DNA from: Acidobacteriota bacterium
Lineage (GTDB): Bacteria > Acidobacteriota > Blastocatellia > Pyrinomonadales > Pyrinomonadaceae
Assembly: GCA_019639235.1 (NCBI GenBank)
Contig: JAHBSG010000023.1
Span: 1 to 60,580, forward strand
Reading direction: 5' to 3'
Length of the DNA: 60,580 nt
Shown here: piece by piece, positions 43,062 to 52,021 of the stretch
Layout of the letters: each line of letters opens with the position of its first letter
How positions within the stretch are numbered: position 1 is the first letter of the stretch
The notes under the pieces: generated by a model
The model's database searches: none
Seen by the model: only the letters and a program-made list of their open reading frames with translations
What the model was told of the DNA's origin: nothing
Made by a program: the position numbers and the translations under genes

Positions 43062-44297
43062 CTACTCGCTACGCAGTGCCTCGATCGGGTCGAGCCCCGC
43101 CGCCGTCCAAGCCGGATAAACGCCAGAGACGAGCCCGACGCCGCTTGAGACCGTTAACGCGGCGATGACCCAGCCAATCGGCAATGCCGTCGGTATCGGC
43201 GTAAGCGTCGCGACCAACTGCGATAAGAGAAATGCGATCGCGATGCCGATCGCTCCGCCGATCAGCGAAAGGGTTACCGATTCCGCCAGGAACTGCTTCA
43301 GAATATCGCGGCGGCGGGCGCCGATGCTCATTCTGATGCCGATCTCTTTGGTTCGCTCCGTTACGCTGACCAGCATGATGTTCATGATAACGATACCGCC
43401 GACGACCAGTGAGATCGACGTAACACCGATGGCCGCGATCTGAATGGTTCCGAAGATCTGATCACGAAGTTTGTTGATAGCTCCCGGAGTTACGATGCCG
43501 AAATTGTCCGCTTCGGAAGGGCTGAGCTTGCGTCTCGTTCGCATCAGGGTTCGCACCTCGTCTGCCGCCTCAACGTATGCTTCCGGGGTTGTCGAACTGA
43601 TGCTGATCGAGATGTTGCGGCGAAGCCCGTTGATCGAAAGGAACGTCCTCAGCGGGATCGCGACGTACATATCGCGAGTTTGCCCAAAGGCTGTTCCGAG
43701 TTCCTTGCCGACTCCGATCACCTGGAACGTCCGGCCATCGACCTTTATGGTCTTGCCTATCGGCGGATCGTTTGGAAAGAGCTTTGCGGCCGCCTCGGAA
43801 CCGAGAAACGCGACGTATCGCCGGGCTTCTTCATCCGCGGCCGAGAAGTAGCGGCCGTCAGCGGTTTCGATGTTCTCTATCTCGGCCAGATTCGGCGTAT
43901 TTGCCTTGAGCTGTATCTTCTGGAGAGTCTCGTTGCCGAATTTGACGTCGGCCACAGAAGCGGCCTTGCCCGCTGCGTCGCGGATAGTACGGCTTCCGGC
44001 AGCGAGTTCCTGCAGGGCCTCAAGGTCATCAATATTAACGTCCTTGTTGCGGCGGCGGGCGGCATTGAGTGCTTCGACGCTCGCGAAATCTTCTATGGAG
44101 TATTTCTGAAGGGAGAATGCGTTGGTGCCGATGTTCGCGATCTTATCGTCAACATAAGCATTAAAGCCCTCGATGATCGAAACGACAACGATCACCGTCG
44201 CAACGCCGAAGATCACGCCGAGAAGTGTTAAGAATGAGCGGAGCTTGTTCCCGAGAATGGAACCGAATGCGATCCTTAATGCTTCTAACAACGACAT
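43062..44297 (-). CDS. MacB-like ABC transporter permease
   Basis: A 411-residue paralogue of the next permease in the operon. It has MSLLEALRIAFGSILGNKLR, SFLTLLGVIFGVATVIVVVS, a periplasmic domain with SADEEARRYVAFLGSEAAAK-like blocks, and IVIMNIMLVSVTERTKEIGI, RMSIGARRRDILKQFLAESV, GVYPAWTAAGLDPIEALRSE. It is first in the two-permease operon, with seven bases to the next start, and the two may form a heterodimer. Confidence 0.93.
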   Translation of the reverse strand: MSLLEALRIAFGSILGNKLRSFLTLLGVIFGVATVIVVVSIIEGFNAYVDDKIANIGTNAFSLQKYSIEDFASVEALNAARRRNKDVNIDDLEALQELAAGSRTIRDAAGKAASVADVKFGNETLQKIQLKANTPNLAEIENIETADGRYFSAADEEARRYVAFLGSEAAAKLFPNDPPIGKTIKVDGRTFQVIGVGKELGTAFGQTRDMYVAIPLRTFLSINGLRRNISISISSTTPEAYVEAADEVRTLMRTRRKLSPSEADNFGIVTPGAINKLRDQIFGTIQIAAIGVTSISLVVGGIVIMNIMLVSVTERTKEIGIRMSIGARRRDILKQFLAESVTLSLIGGAIGIAIAFLLSQLVATLTPIPTALPIGWVIAALTVSSGVGLVSGVYPAWTAAGLDPIEALRSE

Positions 44298-44361
44298 AGG
44301 TTCCGGAACTCCGAGGACTTTGCGGCCAAGATTAAATTACGAAGGCAAGACCGAGGCGGTT

Positions 44362-44955
44362 TCAAGCGTCGCGAAGCGGCCGCGAGGTGACAACTACGGC
44401 GTCGCCGGTGCGGACACTGCCGGGTTCGATAACCTTTGCATTGATGCCGCGAAGGTTGTGGCGGCGACCGAACACAGAGTTGGCGAACTTCATCGCGTCG
44501 AGCCCGAAGCGTTCAACGAACTTCTTGCAGCCGGTGTGCGGAATGGCGGTCACTTCGATCACGGGGCCGCCAACTTTGATTCTGGTTCCGGGCGGGAGGT
44601 TTTCGCTGCTCAAGTCGAGATCGACGAAAAGCTGATCACCTGCCAAAGGAACGCGTTCGCGGCTGCCGGCGATGAGCATGGCAAAGCGACAACTCATTAC
44701 GTTCAACTGCATTTCCGGGTGCCCGAGACCGTTGTCTGTCCGTGAGCTTCCGCGGGTCAGCCAGTTATCGCCAAGGAGGCCTTGCTCGCGGTCAAGCTCG
44801 CCTTCTTCAACGACTTCGCGGGCATTGACGGCCGGCCGCCGGACGATCATCTCAAGCCGGCCTTCATCTTTCGGAGCGGAGAGTACGTGATCGATCCTCG
44901 CCTCGATCTCGGTGGTGGTGAGCGTAATGATCTGATCGTTCTCGAAGGGTCTCAT
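44362..44955 (-). CDS. MOSC domain protein
   Basis: A 197-residue MOSC-domain protein (molybdenum cofactor sulfurase C-terminal domain): GELDREQGLLGDNWLTRGSS, DNGLGHPEMQLNVMSCRFAM and the Cys motif PHTGCKKFVERFGLDAMKF. MOSC proteins carry activated sulfur to metal centres or act on N-hydroxylated compounds. The conserved Cys and the RFG context are intact. No molybdenum genes adjoin. Confidence 0.9.
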   Translation of the reverse strand: MRPFENDQIITLTTTEIEARIDHVLSAPKDEGRLEMIVRRPAVNAREVVEEGELDREQGLLGDNWLTRGSSRTDNGLGHPEMQLNVMSCRFAMLIAGSRERVPLAGDQLFVDLDLSSENLPPGTRIKVGGPVIEVTAIPHTGCKKFVERFGLDAMKFANSVFGRRHNLRGINAKVIEPGSVRTGDAVVVTSRPLRDA

Positions 44956-45020
44956 TTTGTTTTCAAGGTCAATTGCTCTGTGATTTGTTCAACAGACGGA
45001 ACTCCGCCAGGGTAAAGCCG

Positions 45021-45368
45021 TCAGGCAGGTGCCGGAAACGGAGGCTCGGGCACTGGCAGGCCAAAGATATCCGATCCGTTCATGAGTATGGTCGGGGTCG
45101 GATATCCGGTGCGAGGGTCATCGGGAGAAAGCACTGCTTGATGGACGATATGCAGCTCCGGCGGCGAAGCCATTGAGGCGAGAGCCTGCTTAACATTTGC
45201 AAGCACCTTCGGAGTGTTCTTACAGCCTTCACGGGTCAAAAATTCGAGCTTCATCTCACTTCCCCCATCCACGGCGAGTGGCCGGGCCGAGTCCGGCGGG
45301 GCGATCTCGGTACAGGCACCGAGCACCAAACACACTAATAAAATCGCCAAAAAATCGTTCAGGCCCAT
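45021..45368 (-). CDS. Lipoprotein with thioredoxin-like region
   Basis: About 115 residues. Met 45368 opens a lipoprotein signal (MGLNDFLAILLVCLVLGACT, lipobox LGAC). The mature part has LEFLTREGCKNTPKVLANVK and TGYPTPTILMNGSDIFGLPV, a thioredoxin-like pattern with a cis-Pro-like YPTPT loop but only one active-site Cys. It resembles a small family of thioredoxin-fold proteins of unknown partner; redox exchange is possible but uncertain. The frame is open 18 codons further upstream. Confidence 0.7.
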   Translation of the reverse strand: MGLNDFLAILLVCLVLGACTEIAPPDSARPLAVDGGSEMKLEFLTREGCKNTPKVLANVKQALASMASPPELHIVHQAVLSPDDPRTGYPTPTILMNGSDIFGLPVPEPPFPAPA

Positions 45369-45427
45369 GCAAGGATTCTCTAACTTTGAATGCCATTTCA
45401 CAACTGAACCAAGGCAGCACATAAAGT

Positions 45428-45458
45428 AAAACGCGGGAGACCTAGGCCCCCCGCGTTT
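45428..45458 (-). terminator. Stem-loop after the metalloprotease gene
   Basis: AAACGCGGG (45428-45436) and CCCGCGTTT (45450-45458) form a perfect 9-bp stem, 25 bases past the metalloprotease stop; the minus-strand arm ends in TTT. Confidence 0.65.
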
Positions 45459-45482
45459 GGAGTGTTCACCTTTCGAACAGCT

Positions 45483-48110
45483 TTAAGGCTCGATGTTGTA
45501 ATCGGGCCAGCAGGAGGTCGGGTTGTAATAGAGCTCGAGCATTTCCATTGCAAATGCGTTCGCCCTGGCGTTCGACGATGCCGACTCGTTCGGGTCGAGG
45601 ATCTTCGCTATATGATCGCGAATGCCCTCGAGGTGAACGCGGGTCGTGCGGTCGGTAGTGTTTGCCATCGCCCGCTCGGCCATCGCGCTGATCTCGCGAA
45701 GTTCGGCACGATAGAACGCACGCTCATCGCCGCTCGTCATGAACATCGCGGCAAAGCCCGGCGGCAGGTTGGCCGGAACCGAGGTCGTGCCGTTGATCTT
45801 GTTATTTGCGATATCAAGATAGGCACGATGAAGGTTGCGGCGATATGCATCGACCATAACGTTCTGTCCCGAAAGTTCCGAGAAGACGCCGTTGCGGACG
45901 TCCGCCAGGAAATCGGCCGGCTGATAGGCGGCCGCTCCGTCAAGCGCCTGCTGCTCGACGAGCCTTGCGAACCGCGAGCTTGAGAGCAGATTGTTAAGCA
46001 CGCTGTTCTGAGCGTTGCGGACTCGGTTTAGTGCACCGAGCGGCTCGATACGGCGAAGTATCTCCTTATCGAGAGCCCATGTCGGGGTCTTGAAGGCGTT
46101 CTCGTTAAGGAAGGCGACGGCCTGCTTTTGCCGCGTGTTCGGGATCAGCTCGAACCGGACGCCGTTCTGCCCGATGTGCCGCTGCTGCGAATTATAGCCG
46201 CCGACGATCGCCGCGACGTGGTTGAGCTCAAGCGTCCATTGTCCGAGCATACGCCCATAAAGCTCGGAAAGGTCGTTGTAGGGGTCGCCCTTCTGAGTGG
46301 TCGTTGCCGGGACGATGTAGCTCGCAACCCGCTTTAGGTTGCGAATGCCGAGTTCGGTCGAATAGATCGCATCGGCATCGCCGACCGCTTCGGTCAGTTC
46401 GCCCGGATCGCTTCCGGCAGAACCCGCGGTCGAAAAACGATACCAAGGCGTCTGGTCCTGCTGGCGTGCCCATTCATCGAGCGTCGCCTTTTCGGCATCA
46501 GAGCTATTTGCAGACGGGATCGGCTTGTAGCCCCACATCGTTGCCCAAACGTCATAGGGGCCGATGCCCGGAACGAGATCGACCGGGTCGATCTTGTCTT
46601 CCGGCTGGGCGACGTAGTTGAACCGCGAATAGTCCATCAAGGTTGCGACGTGGCCGTTCTGCTTGACCCAGTTACGGTCGCGGACCTTTTCGGCCGGATA
46701 CATCGAACTCGCCTTCATATTGTGCTGGAAGCCGAGCGTATGGCCGACCTCGTGGGCAACGACGTACTCGACGAGATAACCCATCAGGTCATCCGGCATC
46801 GGGAGCCGCTGCGCCCGCGGGTCGTTCGGGCTTGCCTGAAGGAAGTACCACGAACGCTGGAGGTTCATGATGTTGTGATACATCTGAATGTCCGACTCAA
46901 GAATTTCGCCAGTGCGCGGGTCGTTGATGTGGGGGCCTGAGGCGTTCTCAATGGTCGAGGGCAGCCAGCGGATGACGCTGTAGCGAGCGTCCTCCGGGCT
47001 GAAGGTCGGATCTTCTGCCGGGGTCGGGGCCATCTTGGCGATGATAGCGTTCTTGAAACCGGCGGCCTCAAATGCCTTTTGCCATTTCTCAACGCCGCGT
47101 TTGGTGAACGGGATGAGCCACTTCGGCGTCGCCGAGTCGATGTAGTAAACGATCGGCTTTACGGGCTCCGAAAGAGCCGCATTCGGGTCCTTTTTCTCAA
47201 GCCGCCAGCGGGTGATGAACCGCCGCTGGGTCGCTTTGTGCTCCGTCCGTCCGTAGTCGATATTGCTGACCGAAAAATAACCGACGCGCTCGTCAAAAAG
47301 CCGCGGTTGCATCGGATTCTCAGGCAGCTTGACCATGCTGTGGTTGAGCACAACGGTCGCCGAGCCGGGACGCATTCCCTGATTGAACGGATTGCCGCCG
47401 CCACCGCCCGGAGCACCGGCCGGCGAGGGGTTGCGGACGTAGGTATGCGTCGCGACGGCTTCGATATTGGTCGGGTAGGTCGCGATGCGTTCGATGTAGG
47501 TCCGCGAGGAATCGAGCGTATTTGCCTGCAGCCGCTGGCGGGCGGAAAGCTCCGTCAGGTCGGTCGTGAAGAGCCGCGTAACGTCGATGACGGCCGCTTC
47601 GTTCGGGCCCCAAGCCGCGACCGGGAACGCCATCAGGATAACGTCCTCATTCGCTGCGGAAACGGCCTGCGCGATCGGCTGGCTGCGGTCGGCGACGATG
47701 TCGTAGCTGATGCTGCGGAGATTGATCTTGTTATCGACCCGCTCCCAACGTACGACGCGGCGGCCGAGAGCCTGGCCGCCATAGCCGACGCCGAGCGTCG
47801 TGCGGGCGATCTGCGTCACCCACAAAAACTCTTTGTTGATCTCGCCGGCCGGGATCTCATAGAAATACTTGTCCTTGACCTTGTGGACCTTGAAGACGCC
47901 GTCTTTCGAAACGGCATCTTTGGTGATCACCTGGTCATAGGGTTTCGGGTCTTGAGAATCCCCGCCCGGACGTGCTCCGGGCATTCCGGGACGCTGCGGG
48001 CCGGCGGGCGTTTCCGTCGGGGTCGGCGGCGGGTCCTGGGCATAAACGCTGATGCTGCCGGAAAGCGAGATCATCCCGATCAGCAGAAAAGCGAGTGTGG
48101 TCCTTTTCAT
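45483..48110 (-). CDS. Large secreted zinc metalloprotease (DUF5117/DUF4953 type)
   Basis: An 875-residue exported protein. The signal peptide covers residues 1-24 ([24 protein letters not shown] cleavage) and a Pro-rich stretch follows. Near residue 450 the metzincin motif [20 protein letters not shown] gives three zinc His and the catalytic Glu. Upstream blocks such as [15 protein letters not shown] and RWEKVDNKIN-like sequence fit the DUF5117 domain that precedes the catalytic DUF4953 domain in this family. It is probably a periplasmic or extracellular protease, with a stem-loop after the gene. The substrate is unknown. Confidence 0.92.
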   Translation of the reverse strand: MKRTTLAFLLIGMISLSGSISVYAQDPPPTPTETPAGPQRPGMPGARPGGDSQDPKPYDQVITKDAVSKDGVFKVHKVKDKYFYEIPAGEINKEFLWVTQIARTTLGVGYGGQALGRRVVRWERVDNKINLRSISYDIVADRSQPIAQAVSAANEDVILMAFPVAAWGPNEAAVIDVTRLFTTDLTELSARQRLQANTLDSSRTYIERIATYPTNIEAVATHTYVRNPSPAGAPGGGGGNPFNQGMRPGSATVVLNHSMVKLPENPMQPRLFDERVGYFSVSNIDYGRTEHKATQRRFITRWRLEKKDPNAALSEPVKPIVYYIDSATPKWLIPFTKRGVEKWQKAFEAAGFKNAIIAKMAPTPAEDPTFSPEDARYSVIRWLPSTIENASGPHINDPRTGEILESDIQMYHNIMNLQRSWYFLQASPNDPRAQRLPMPDDLMGYLVEYVVAHEVGHTLGFQHNMKASSMYPAEKVRDRNWVKQNGHVATLMDYSRFNYVAQPEDKIDPVDLVPGIGPYDVWATMWGYKPIPSANSSDAEKATLDEWARQQDQTPWYRFSTAGSAGSDPGELTEAVGDADAIYSTELGIRNLKRVASYIVPATTTQKGDPYNDLSELYGRMLGQWTLELNHVAAIVGGYNSQQRHIGQNGVRFELIPNTRQKQAVAFLNENAFKTPTWALDKEILRRIEPLGALNRVRNAQNSVLNNLLSSSRFARLVEQQALDGAAAYQPADFLADVRNGVFSELSGQNVMVDAYRRNLHRAYLDIANNKINGTTSVPANLPPGFAAMFMTSGDERAFYRAELREISAMAERAMANTTDRTTRVHLEGIRDHIAKILDPNESASSNARANAFAMEMLELYYNPTSCWPDYNIEP

Positions 48111-48414
48111 TTAGTGATGCTCCTTAACTAGTTTTGCATGGATGAAGCTGCATACCGCCCGGCTTCCTTAAGGCAATTTGCCGCGGAAAGCTGCTGCCAC
48201 TCCGGCCTTTGCGGGTAAAGGCGAGGTAAAGCACTCGCGAGGGTATGTTCGCAACAGTGAACGTGTAATTACGAGCAGGAGCGGGGTTTGGTTTCAATTC
48301 GAATCGCAGCCAGTCCAATCGGCGTTTATCACGGTCCGATACAGAAGGCTGTTTTCCGATCTACAGAACTATTGCGTCTATTACGAAGAAAATCCGTTTG
48401 AGTCGAAAAAAATC
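48111..48414. other. Intergenic stretch without a supported gene
   Basis: Between the metalloprotease start and the poly-G promoter I see no gene. A 95-codon open frame on the plus strand (48178-48465) lacks a ribosome-binding site and ends inside the G tract and promoter; it looks incidental. The metalloprotease promoter should lie near 48115-48200 on the minus strand. Confidence 0.5.
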
Positions 48415-48446
48415 TTGACTTTTAGCTTCGGGGGGGGGGGTAATAT
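48415..48446 (+). promoter_or_regulatory. Promoter with an 11-G tract in its spacer, candidate phase-variable promoter
   Basis: TTGACT (48415-48420) and TAATAT (48441-48446) are good -35 and -10 boxes separated by 20 bases. The spacer ends in 11 consecutive G (48430-48440). The optimum is 17, so loss of three G would restore it. Slippage in such tracts switches promoters such as Neisseria porA. The next gene downstream is the Cys-rich protein at 48576. Confidence 0.55.
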
Positions 48447-48575
48447 CATCAAAAGTTCCACGTAGCTCCCAATTCAATAACAAACTTCGAGTTGGTAGCA
48501 GATTTAGAGGCCAATGCTTTTGCGGCGTTAGACATATTTTCCAACACATCTTTCTTTGGAGGTGATATAATATCG

Positions 48576-48929
48576 ATGCGAAGACTGCTTAGTATTTTGA
48601 TCGTTACGTTTGCGGTGTTAGGTAGCGGAGTGCAGCCGGATGTTCAGGGGCAACGCGGTCGATGCGGGGACGCGACCACTTGCAGAGATCTTTTTTCGCT
48701 ACGTTGTATCCCTGTTCCGACAAGCTTGCCGGCTATAACATCAACTTGGAGTGGCGGTCCTGGTTTTCGGGTTGCCAGCCCGTATTGTGGAGCCGAGCGA
48801 TGTTACTGGTTCTTTGCTTGCCGCTGCGGTCCGCCCCTAGGGGGAGACGGTGTTTGCTTCCCTGGTACTCTCGGGATAGCAGGTGCCGAGAATTCAAGTT
48901 GTTCGATTGCTGCTTTCGGGCAAGAGTGA
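48576..48929 (+). CDS. Small secreted Cys-rich protein, unknown function
   Basis: A 117-residue protein. ATG 48576 has a near-perfect GGAGGTGAT ribosome-binding site 10 bases upstream. A signal peptide (MRRLLSILIVTFAVLGSGVQ) is followed by a short mature chain with nine Cys, in pairs such as CGDATTC and CYWFFACRC. It is rich in Gly and Pro, as in disulfide-stapled exported peptides. No family recognised. The transcript probably starts at the poly-G promoter, giving a leader of about 120 bases. The next gene starts 34 bases after its stop. Confidence 0.65.
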   Translation: MRRLLSILIVTFAVLGSGVQPDVQGQRGRCGDATTCRDLFSLRCIPVPTSLPAITSTWSGGPGFRVASPYCGAERCYWFFACRCGPPLGGDGVCFPGTLGIAGAENSSCSIAAFGQE

Positions 48930-48963
48930 AACGGGCTAAAGCCCATATCGATAAGGAGGTGTT

Positions 48964-49962
48964 ATGAAAATCAAGATGTTTCAGGAACTTCGTCTCGCAC
49001 TTGTTGTTGCAGTTTCGATCGTTCTCGTTTGTGTTGGGTTTCTAATTGTCATTTCCGAGCAAAGGACTGGTGCGGATCCAGTAACTTCGCCTGAGACGAT
49101 TTCAAGCGTGCACGTTGCAACTGTTCGAGAAGACTTTTTTCCGGTGGTAGAGTCGATACGTAAAGTGTATGAAGGGATCGAATCGCTAAGCTTTGACGGT
49201 CAGGTTGACATTCGGATCTTCAGTGGAAATTCACAGACAACCGGAAACGGGTCAATCGAGTATGCTGCCCAGAATAACCGATATAGGTATGAAACAACGG
49301 TACCAGAAACGTTGCAGCAATTCGGGTTGATGAGAGATGTAGAGACCCTTTATGACGGAACCAAGTATTACTTTTTCGATAAAGAGGCACGTATTGTTTC
49401 TTTTCAGGGCACGGAAGAAGTAAGGCTGCCGAACGCCCTGCCAAATCCTTTTTTCCTCCAGCTTGATTTTCTTGGAAATGACGACGATCAGTGTACGAAC
49501 TGTAAAATGAGGCTCCACGACATTAAACAATCGATAAGATGGCCGAAACGCAGCTCAACCATCGACGTCGTCAGTTCGACAATCGAGAATGGAGTGAGGC
49601 ACGCGGTTCTCGAAATGGAAGGTGGGACCGTTGACGACATCGAGTACAAGTTTCGCGTTCGGCTCGTAGGATCGGAAAGCGACTTACGGATTACTGAGGT
49701 ATCAAGATTGAGATTGAATGGAACACCACTAGTTGAGGTGGTTTTTAACGACTTTCGGCCAGTAACGAACTTTTCACGTCCGATACCCCATCGAATAGAA
49801 GTCGCCGCTCGAAACCCTGATGGCAGTATTGCCTTGACGGCAATTTACAGCTTGATGAATTTTCGAATGAACGACGCAGCAATTGGAGATTCGTTTGCAC
49901 CGACATTTTCCGGAGCCGAAAAGTATTGGAACAGCGATACCAAAAGCTTTGTCCAAAACTGA
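48964..49962 (+). CDS. Exported protein with possible LolA-like fold
   Basis: A 332-residue protein with an AAGGAGGTG ribosome-binding site just before ATG 48964. Residues 9-31 are a signal or anchor helix (LALVVAVSIVLVCVGFLIVI). The mature part has repeated beta strands (FDGQVDIRIFSGNSQTTGNG, RYRYETTVPETLQQFG, LYDGTKYYFFDKEARIVSF) of the kind seen in LolA/LolB and outer-membrane lipoprotein-sorting homologues. Function is unassigned. It is probably co-transcribed with the Cys-rich gene and followed by a strong terminator. Confidence 0.65.
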   Translation: MKIKMFQELRLALVVAVSIVLVCVGFLIVISEQRTGADPVTSPETISSVHVATVREDFFPVVESIRKVYEGIESLSFDGQVDIRIFSGNSQTTGNGSIEYAAQNNRYRYETTVPETLQQFGLMRDVETLYDGTKYYFFDKEARIVSFQGTEEVRLPNALPNPFFLQLDFLGNDDDQCTNCKMRLHDIKQSIRWPKRSSTIDVVSSTIENGVRHAVLEMEGGTVDDIEYKFRVRLVGSESDLRITEVSRLRLNGTPLVEVVFNDFRPVTNFSRPIPHRIEVAARNPDGSIALTAIYSLMNFRMNDAAIGDSFAPTFSGAEKYWNSDTKSFVQN

Positions 49963-50054
49963 CTAGGAACAACTTCACATGCTTCGAGATACGTGCGAAG
50001 TTTCCCGCCTGAACAGTATTCGCTTTCTGAAACACAACGTGAACTTTTCAGAGA

Positions 50055-50087
50055 AAAGGGGGCCGACGCGGGCCCCTTTTTTTAACC
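50055..50087 (+). terminator. Rho-independent terminator
   Basis: AAAGGGGGCC and GGGCCCCTTT form a GC-rich stem around GACGC, followed by a run of T. It closes the transcript of the two exported proteins. 50088-50233 holds only the upstream region of the next small gene. Confidence 0.9.
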
Positions 50088-50233
50088 GTCAAAACCGCCC
50101 AGATTACAAGAGCATATTGACATTCGACAATTGCCGGGAATAAGATACCGATAATTCTTACGCACAGCTCAGGCTAAATACCGCCCCGCAATATTACTCA
50201 TATCCAATGTTCTGGGAAGGAGGAGCCTGAGAA

Positions 50234-50422
50234 ATGAAGAAAAACCTTGTACTTTCCGTGATCTCGATCACGCTTTGCCTGCTTTTGGGCGTGGCCGTCT
50301 TTCGGACGGTGGAGTTCGTCAGCTCGCTGATACTCGATAACCTCACAAACTGCGAAAACAGGTCAGATCCGCAATGCCGCGACGCGGCCAACGAGCATCC
50401 GTTTCACAACGAAAGACGGTAA
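50234..50422 (+). CDS. Small single-helix membrane protein
   Basis: A 62-residue protein with a GGAAGGAGGAG ribosome-binding site before the ATG. Residues 5-35 are hydrophobic (VLSVISITLCLLLGVAVFRT); the tail is hydrophilic with two Cys (NCENRSDPQCRDAANEH). It could be a small inner-membrane protein or a secreted peptide. No family recognised; support comes from the ribosome-binding site and membrane segment. Confidence 0.5.
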   Translation: MKKNLVLSVISITLCLLLGVAVFRTVEFVSSLILDNLTNCENRSDPQCRDAANEHPFHNERR

Positions 50423-50608
50423 GGTTGACTCCACACGGGATCGCCTGACGACGCATCTGTGTCTTTCGTTCGTTAATTGTGCGTTTGTGCGTGTCGATCC
50501 TGACAGAACTACCACAGAACGAACCGACCCACTGAAATGAAAAGATCAGCCGATCTTCCGGCTGACCCTTCCCCAAAAAATTGAATTCGGCCTCAACGAC
50601 TCCTGCCA

Positions 50609-51124
50609 TCAATGCGAAAGCTGGATGGTGATCGCCGGAACCGCATTGCCGACCTTGCGTTCAAACTTTGATAGGCAGATGACAAGCTCACGAAGAACGC
50701 CCCAGTCTGCCATATCGGCTGCCTTGAGTGCGGGCCCGATCTTCTTCATGAACTCATGGCCGGGGTTATCGCCCGGGTAGAATTTGTATTCGCCGTTGTC
50801 GCCAGTATCGGGCCAGAGAAGGTGCGACTCGCGGGCAGAAACGAATATCCAGCCTTCGCGTGCCTTGGGCTTCATCGCCAAGAACGAAACGGCGTTATTC
50901 AGCAGATGCAGGAACTGCATCGTCGCCATTGCCTGCATCGCGTCAATGATGCCGGCCGAGGGTTGTGCGATGTCGATACCTGTAGTAATGACGCCGGCCT
51001 TGGTCGGTTCCATAGCCTGGAGTTTGCCCATGATCTCGACGACCTTGAAATCGCTGTCGTCCAGACAATCGTCCTTGGCATAATGAAAGTTATTTGTTCC
51101 TGCCGCAAAAATACTGAATCCCAT
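50609..51124 (-). CDS. Conserved-looking soluble protein, unknown function
   Basis: About 171 residues. Met 51124 is chosen because ACGGAGGACAACG gives a ribosome-binding site six bases upstream; the frame is open 40 codons further. The sequence (FSIFAAGTNNFHYAKDDCLD, MGKLQAMEPTKAGVITTGID, GWIFVSARESHLLWPDTGDN, NAVPAITIQLSH) is ordered and has no signal peptide or motif I know. It starts 71 bases after the xthA stop on the same strand. Positions 50423-50608 hold nothing recognised. Confidence 0.65.
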   Translation of the reverse strand: MGFSIFAAGTNNFHYAKDDCLDDSDFKVVEIMGKLQAMEPTKAGVITTGIDIAQPSAGIIDAMQAMATMQFLHLLNNAVSFLAMKPKAREGWIFVSARESHLLWPDTGDNGEYKFYPGDNPGHEFMKKIGPALKAADMADWGVLRELVICLSKFERKVGNAVPAITIQLSH

Positions 51125-51194
51125 CGTTGTCCTCCGTAAGAATTGGTCAGGAGAATGACGGCCTGGAGACAGGGCTTTTGCAGAACCGAAATGC

Positions 51195-51965
51195 TCAGAT
51201 AGTGAATTCGGCGATGACAGGAGCGTGGTCGCTCGGCTTTTCAAGGTCGCGGGTCGAGCGGTCGATCACACAGTTAGTGCATTTTGCCGCAAGTGCGGGC
51301 GAGGTCCAGACGTAGTCGATGCGCAGCCCGCGGTTCCGCTGCCACGCACCCTCGCGGTAGTTCCACCAAGAGAACTCCTGAGCGTCGCCGTTGATCTTCC
51401 GAAAAGTATCGACAAAGCCCCACTGTTTTACGTGGTACATCGCGGCTCGTTCGGGCTTGGTGAAGTGAAGCTTCCCTTCCCATTGTTGGACGCTCCAGAC
51501 GTCTAGGTCTTCCATCGCGACGTTGAAATCGCCGCAGAGGAGGACATTATTTTCGGTCGAGCAGGTATCGTCGAAAAACCTCCGGAGCCGCTGGAGCCAA
51601 TCGAGCTTGAAGGTGAACTTGTCCGTCCAAAGCTCGGTGCCGTTCGGGATGTATGTATTGACAATGCGGACGCCATTGACGGTCCCGGCGATCAAGCGCT
51701 TTGGCGATTCGTCATTGTCATCAGGAAACCCCTTTACGACGTCCGCGATCTCGTGTTTTGAAAGGATCGCGACGCCGTTGTAAGACTTCTGGCCAAAGAA
51801 CTCGGCCTTGTAGCCCGCCGAGGTTATCGCCTCGAGCGGAAAATTTTCATCAACGCACTTCGTTTCCTGCAGGCAAACAACGTCCGGCCCGGCCCGCTCA
51901 AGCCAGTCAAGCAGATGCTCCATCCGCGCGTTTATCGAATTAACGTTCCAGGTCGCGATCTTCAT
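51195..51965 (-). CDS. xthA: Exodeoxyribonuclease III
   Basis: A 256-residue Mg-dependent AP endonuclease / 3'-5' exonuclease of base excision repair. It has KIATWNVNSINARMEHLLDW, DVVCLQETKCVDENFP (metal Glu), NTYIPNG, LLCGDFNVAMEDLDVW (Asp/Asn pair), RGLRIDYVWTSPAL and SDHAPVIAEFTI (catalytic His). All active-site residues are present and length is typical. It lies downstream of the methyltransferase and BRO-N genes on the same strand, with 56 bases between that contain an ACCACAG-type repeat. Confidence 0.95.
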   Translation of the reverse strand: MKIATWNVNSINARMEHLLDWLERAGPDVVCLQETKCVDENFPLEAITSAGYKAEFFGQKSYNGVAILSKHEIADVVKGFPDDNDESPKRLIAGTVNGVRIVNTYIPNGTELWTDKFTFKLDWLQRLRRFFDDTCSTENNVLLCGDFNVAMEDLDVWSVQQWEGKLHFTKPERAAMYHVKQWGFVDTFRKINGDAQEFSWWNYREGAWQRNRGLRIDYVWTSPALAAKCTNCVIDRSTRDLEKPSDHAPVIAEFTI

Positions 51966-52021
51966 TTCTTTACTTTTACCACAGAGAACACAAAGAACAC
52001 AGAGATCGGCCCTCTCGCGTC

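Noticed and set aside
41792..44297. Complete MacAB-TolC efflux system
   Set aside because: Only two permease proteins are present; there is no ATP-binding domain, adaptor or outer-membrane channel nearby.
45462..48131. Several long plus-strand open frames opposite the metalloprotease gene
   Set aside because: They are mirror frames of a high-GC gene whose minus-strand product has a signal peptide and a full metzincin motif.
48178..48465. 95-codon open frame before the poly-G promoter
   Set aside because: No ribosome-binding site, odd composition, and its end reads through the G tract and promoter.
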